Shown here one piece after another: positions 60,421 to 64,000 of a DNA stretch of 64,000 nucleotides (position 1 is the first letter of the stretch; each line of letters starts with the position of its first letter). A program made the translations under genes and the position numbers. The notes beneath the pieces are model-generated. The model ran no database searches, was not told where the DNA came from, and saw only the letters and a list, made by a program, of their open reading frames with translations. This DNA comes from an uncultured Bacteroidota bacterium (GTDB lineage Bacteria > Bacteroidota > Bacteroidia > 2-12-FULL-35-15): positions 1-64,000 of the forward strand of contig CAINDA010000013.1 of the NCBI GenBank assembly GCA_903847205.1, written 5' to 3'.

Positions 60421-61194
60421 TTAAGAAATCCCTCTCATAATCCCGTCTTTCGACTCGCGGATAAAATTCAGGATCTGCTCCTTTTCATGCGAGGCAGGCG
60501 CTTCCTGCTCAATAATAACTAATGCATTGGTTACATTATGACCTTTGATATAAAGTGTTCGGTAAATATCTTCAATTTCTGAAATGCGCTCATTGCTGAA
60601 ACCTCTTCTGCGCATGCCAACAGAATTAATTCCTATATACTGCAATGGTTCACGTGCTGCTTTTGCAAATGGAGGAACATTTTTGCGGACTCCTGTATGG
60701 CCTGTTATAAAAGCATGTGCACCTATTTTCACAAACTGTGAAATACCGACGCCGCCTTCAATAATAACCCAGTCATTAATATCCACATGTCCCGCAAGGT
60801 TCACACTGTTTGCAATTACCACGTTATCGCCGATAATGCAGTCATGGGCAACATGAACGTAAGCCATCAATAAACAACCGGCACCAATAGCAGTTTTCAT
60901 TTTTGCAGATGTGCCTCTGTTAATGGTTACGCACTCGCGTATAGTAGTGTTGTCGCCTATTTCGGCAGTTGTGTTTTCACCTTTAAATTTTAAATCCTGC
61001 GGAATAGCTGAAATAACAGCACCCGGAAATATGCGGCAGTTTTTACCTATCCTTGCACCGGGAAAAATTGTTACGTTAGGTCCGATCCAAGTTCCGTCGT
61101 CAATATGAACATTTTCATAAACTGTAGAAAACGGTTCAATGGTAACGTTTTTGCCTATTTTGGCTTCAGGATGTATGTAGCAGAGCTGGCTCAT
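60421..61194 (-). CDS. lpxA: UDP-N-acetylglucosamine acyltransferase
   Basis: The 257-residue enzyme begins lipid A synthesis by adding a 3-hydroxyacyl chain from ACP to UDP-GlcNAc. The left-handed beta-helix of hexapeptide repeats (IGKNVTIEPFSTVYENVHI...) spans residues 8-190. The catalytic His is in VHVAHDCIIGDNVVIANSV, and GINSVGMRRRGFSNERI starts the helical C-terminus. It overlaps the end of lpxC-fabZ by 29 bp, so the two are translated as a unit. The lpxD partner is not in view. Confidence 0.97.
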   Translation of the reverse strand: MSQLCYIHPEAKIGKNVTIEPFSTVYENVHIDDGTWIGPNVTIFPGARIGKNCRIFPGAVISAIPQDLKFKGENTTAEIGDNTTIRECVTINRGTSAKMKTAIGAGCLLMAYVHVAHDCIIGDNVVIANSVNLAGHVDINDWVIIEGGVGISQFVKIGAHAFITGHTGVRKNVPPFAKAAREPLQYIGINSVGMRRRGFSNERISEIEDIYRTLYIKGHNVTNALVIIEQEAPASHEKEQILNFIRESKDGIMRGIS

Positions 61195-62593
61195 TATTTT
61201 TTATTTTTACAATTTGCGCCATCATTTCGGCTTCCATTACGGGCTTATTATTTACATAAGCAACGCCTTTCATGTGGCAGATTCCTCTGCGGATAGGACT
61301 TAATAATTTTAAATCAAATACTACTGTATCACCCGGAATTACTTTCCGTTTGAATTTAACATTATCCAATTTCATAAAATAAGTCAGATAATTTTCAGGA
61401 TCGGGAACAGTTTTAAGAATTAATACGCCACCTGTCTGTGCCATTGCTTCAACTAATATAACACCCGGCATTACAGGGTTGCCAGGGAAATGGCCTTTAA
61501 AAAATTCTTCGTTCATTGTAACATTTTTCACACCTGTTACTGAATCCGGAGTAAGTGCAATTATTTTATCAATGAACAAAAATGGCTGACGGTGAGGTAA
61601 TAATTTTTGAATGTCCATTATATTCAATACCGGCTCTTTGCTCAAGTCGAATACCGGGTTATCTGATTTTTTTGCCCGCTGTCTTTTAATATGATCTTTT
61701 ATAATTTTGGCAAAAGCAACATTACCGGCATGACCGGGACGGGCTGCTAAAACATGCATTTTTAGCGGTACTCCCACTAAAGCAAGATCGCCGATAATAT
61801 CAAGAAGTTTATGCCGGGCCGGTTCATTGAAATAATGCAGGGTAGTGTTGTTCAGCACTCCTTTGCCTTTAATTTCTACATCTTCTTTATGAAATAATTT
61901 TTTCAAATGATTCAGCTGTTCTTCCGAAACCTCTTTATCTACAAGTACAATTGCATTGTTTAAGTCACCGCCTTTAATCAAATTATTCGCTAATAAGGCT
62001 TCCAGCTCATGCAGAAACACAAATGTGCGGCACATGGCAATGTCTCTTTTAAATTCATTCACATTATAAATATGCGCATGCTGAGTTCCCAGAACATCTG
62101 AATTATAATCAACCATAACTGTAATCCTAAAGCTTTCTTGAGGGACAGCCAGCATTTCTACATTTTTAACTTTATCTTCATAAGTTAAATTTTCTGTCAG
62201 CTCAAAATAAACTCTTTCAGCATTTTGTTCAACAGCGCCTGCCTGCTCTAATAATAAGATGAAAGGCATTGCACTGCCATCCATTATTGGTATTTCAGGG
62301 GCATCTATTTGTATTAACACATTGTCAATTTCTAATCCTGCCAAAGCTGCAAGCACATGTTCTGTGGTATGCACGCGTGCGCCGTTTTGTTCAAGAGCCG
62401 TTCCTCGGGATGTATCTATCACATTATCTACATCCGCGTCAATTATTGGATTACCCGGCAAATCAACTCTCTGGAATTTATAACCGTGATTTTCCGGGGC
62501 AGGCACAAAGGTGAGATTTACTTGTTTGCCTGTATGTAAACCTACTCCCGAAATTGATGTCTCTTTTATTATTGTTCTTTGCTTTACGCTCAT
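61166..62593 (-). CDS. lpxC-fabZ: Bifunctional UDP-3-O-acyl-GlcNAc deacetylase / 3-hydroxyacyl-ACP dehydratase
   Basis: The 475-residue fusion joins LpxC (about residues 1-300) to FabZ (about 325-475). LpxC has SISGVGLHTGKQVNL, the zinc-binding HTTEHVLAALAGLEIDNV and HKLLDIIGDLALVG (catalytic region), then HVLAARPGHAGNVAFAK. FabZ has FKGHFPGNPVMPGVILVEAMAQTGG with the catalytic His and Glu. The fusion is a hallmark of Bacteroidota and couples lipid A and fatty-acid synthesis. It overlaps lpxA. The domain boundary is clear, near IMDIQKLLPHRQPFLFIDK. Confidence 0.97.
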   Translation of the reverse strand: MSVKQRTIIKETSISGVGLHTGKQVNLTFVPAPENHGYKFQRVDLPGNPIIDADVDNVIDTSRGTALEQNGARVHTTEHVLAALAGLEIDNVLIQIDAPEIPIMDGSAMPFILLLEQAGAVEQNAERVYFELTENLTYEDKVKNVEMLAVPQESFRITVMVDYNSDVLGTQHAHIYNVNEFKRDIAMCRTFVFLHELEALLANNLIKGGDLNNAIVLVDKEVSEEQLNHLKKLFHKEDVEIKGKGVLNNTTLHYFNEPARHKLLDIIGDLALVGVPLKMHVLAARPGHAGNVAFAKIIKDHIKRQRAKKSDNPVFDLSKEPVLNIMDIQKLLPHRQPFLFIDKIIALTPDSVTGVKNVTMNEEFFKGHFPGNPVMPGVILVEAMAQTGGVLILKTVPDPENYLTYFMKLDNVKFKRKVIPGDTVVFDLKLLSPIRRGICHMKGVAYVNNKPVMEAEMMAQIVKIKNNEPALLHTS

Positions 62594-62731
62594 TTTTCCT
62601 TGATTATATAAATTTCAAAGCCTCTATTCTCATCAAACCTCTTTTCAAAGAGGGGTGCCAAATTTATGCAAATTATTAATAGAATTGCGCTTTGTTAAAT
62701 TATTGATTACTCCTGCTCCCAAAAAAAATAA

Positions 62732-63961
62732 TTACTTGGGATAACATAAATAATATTTTTTTACAGTTTTCTCCAAAACTTGAATGTTTAACTGGTCAGA
62801 TGCTTTAGCAATGTCAACTACTTTCCCGTCTTTAAACAAAATATTGATACTTATCTTATCGGTTCTGTATGCATCGTTTGCAACATTACCGGAAAATATA
62901 AAATAGCTTACTTCAGCGTCATTCAAATTGTAAAGCTTTTTAATTTCATTTTTTATTTTTCTTATTTTACCTGCCGCAAATGGCTGGCTCTGCATTTCCA
63001 CTTTAAACAACTTTCGGTCAACAATACCTTTGCACAGCGTGGAAAGAACAAAATCAGTATGTGATGTCCATACTTTTATTGATGTCATTATATCGTAGTC
63101 ATCCAAAAGGGCAAATTTATCAAGTAATTCGGGTGTATTTTTAAAATCTTTTTTGCTGTATTGTTTATAAAGAAATGTCTTTAAAGCAGGAGTGCAGAAT
63201 AAATCAACTTTTTTTTCAGCTAGTTCTTTTGCCCGCTTTAAAATATGAACTAGTAAATTTTCAGCGCTTAAAACAGTCTTGTGTAAATACACCTGCCAGT
63301 ACATAAGCCTGCGGGCGATAATAAATTTTTCGATAGAATAAATACCTTTGGCCTCTATTGCCAGCTGGTCATTCACTACATTCAGCATTTTTATGATGCG
63401 GTCAGAACTGACTACACCTTCAGAGACTCCAGTAAAAAAACTGTCGCGTTTCAGGTAATCTAAACGGTCCATATCCAGCTGGCTGGAAACGAGCTGGTGC
63501 AAAAACTTTTTGGGATATTTATTTTGGAAAATTTTAATTGCCAGCGAAAGGCGGCCGTTAAATTCTTTATTCAATCGGGTCATGAATATTTCTGAAATAT
63601 CTTCATGAGTTACATTGTTTACAATGCTGTGTTCTAAAGCATGTGAAAATGGGCCATGGCCGATATCATGCAAAAGAATAGCAATTGTTACTGCTTCTGC
63701 TTCTTCTTCAGTAATTTCGTGACCTTTAGATCTTATTTCTTCAATAGCTTCCCCCATCAAATGCATTGCACCGATGGCATGATGAAAACGCGTGTGTAAA
63801 GCTCCCGGATATACCAGATTGGTCAAGCCCAATTGTTTAATCCGGCGCAGACGCTGAAAATAGGGATGTTCTATAAGGTCAAAAATAATTTCAAAAGGAA
63901 GTGTAATGAAGCCGTAAACAGGATCGTTAAATATTTTATGTTTATTTAAAAAAGAATTCAT
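62732..63961 (-). CDS. HD-domain protein (dNTP triphosphohydrolase-like)
   Basis: The 409-residue protein has the HD metal-dependent phosphohydrolase pattern. FQRLRRIKQLGLTNLVYPGALHTRFHHAIGA is the N-terminal motif, AILLHDIGHGPFSHALEHSI (about 92-111) carries the HD pair, and VSSQLDMDRLDYLKRD (about 167) the later metal ligand Asp. It is typical of the SAMHD1-like/deoxyguanosinetriphosphatase relatives in Bacteroidota, which sit next to lpx genes. Substrate is not proven. The gene start is intact; the 39 bases after it hold nothing recognisable. Confidence 0.9.
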   Translation of the reverse strand: MNSFLNKHKIFNDPVYGFITLPFEIIFDLIEHPYFQRLRRIKQLGLTNLVYPGALHTRFHHAIGAMHLMGEAIEEIRSKGHEITEEEAEAVTIAILLHDIGHGPFSHALEHSIVNNVTHEDISEIFMTRLNKEFNGRLSLAIKIFQNKYPKKFLHQLVSSQLDMDRLDYLKRDSFFTGVSEGVVSSDRIIKMLNVVNDQLAIEAKGIYSIEKFIIARRLMYWQVYLHKTVLSAENLLVHILKRAKELAEKKVDLFCTPALKTFLYKQYSKKDFKNTPELLDKFALLDDYDIMTSIKVWTSHTDFVLSTLCKGIVDRKLFKVEMQSQPFAAGKIRKIKNEIKKLYNLNDAEVSYFIFSGNVANDAYRTDKISINILFKDGKVVDIAKASDQLNIQVLEKTVKKYYLCYPK

Positions 63962-64000
63962 TCCCTTATCAGATAAGCAGTTTCAGGTGTTAAAGATATT

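Noticed and set aside
1-64000. tRNA, rRNA or riboswitch genes
   Set aside because: I looked for TTCRANNC-type T-loops with pairing stems and for known riboswitch cores and saw none that fold convincingly; a covariance-model scan would be decisive.

Overview
The window is AT-rich and comes from a member of the phylum Bacteroidota, most likely a free-living Flavobacteriales/Cytophagales-type lineage. The evidence is a fused LpxC-FabZ protein, a secreted protein with a type IX secretion (T9SS) C-terminal sorting domain, DUF5683 next to ParA/ParB, several FKBP lipoproteins, a FISUMP-domain protein and promoters of the form TTG-N19-21-TAnnTTTG. No tRNA, rRNA, CRISPR array, transposase or integrase gene was found.

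Layout. 0.4-3.1 kb: acyl-CoA carboxylase carboxyltransferase and a WbqC-family protein among dispersed repeats. 3.2-4.9 kb: a 63-bp tandem repeat, a broken gene remnant with its terminator, and a leucine-rich-repeat protein. 5-8.7 kb: two signal peptidase I genes and dapB. 9-18.5 kb: lipoprotein and envelope genes, inositol-monophosphatase family, PyrR-like phosphoribosyltransferase, fmt, HU, arginase family, trmH and ribosomal protein THX with a basic tail. 18.6-22.1 kb: a minus-strand run (pdxH, class IV aminotransferase, gmhB-like, rhomboid, DUF1572). 23-26.2 kb: DUF5683, parB, parA and a UPF0173 hydrolase. 26.4-30 kb: a TlpA-like thioredoxin, serC, an outer-membrane barrel and a SMI1/KNR4-like gene split by an in-frame stop. 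31.3-36.2 kb: five consecutive FKBP-type prolyl isomerase genes, followed by an nrnA-like DHH phosphatase. 37.6-44.4 kb: an accessory island. 44.5-64 kb: mostly core genes (ndk, pheT, a MutS-family ATPase, tex, a SpoIIE phosphatase with TPRs, a serpin, lpxA, lpxC-fabZ, an HD hydrolase).

The most interesting structure is at 39.0-43.0 kb. Two blocks of genes are bounded by exactly complementary GTTRRRY/RYYYAAC-type ends (GTTAGGCAC...GTGCCTAAC and GTTGGGGGC...GCCCCCAAC). They abut at a long, imperfect, bulged palindrome, with weaker palindromes at the outer edges. This is the architecture of integron gene cassettes and attC sites, without any integrase in view. One block carries a tightly packed four-gene operon, including a membrane-anchored J-domain protein. 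The other carries a DUF6624 protein flanked by 16-bp tandem repeats. Repeats in both blocks, and a triple hairpin just outside, share the motif CGCTGGTC.

The window is also rich in repeats: four copies of a TTCGACAAGCTCA-type palindrome, several other dispersed palindromes, and three sequence-unrelated tandem arrays whose periods are 21 bp or 63 bp. A 69-bp block around a terminator occurs twice, identically and in inverted orientation, 26 kb apart.

Functionally, most recognised genes serve the cell envelope (Lgt, LepB, FKBPs, LpxA/LpxC/FabZ, T9SS cargo), chromosome handling (ParAB, HU, MutS family, Tex) and central metabolism or translation (DapB, SerC, PdxH, Ndk, Fmt, PheT, TrmH).
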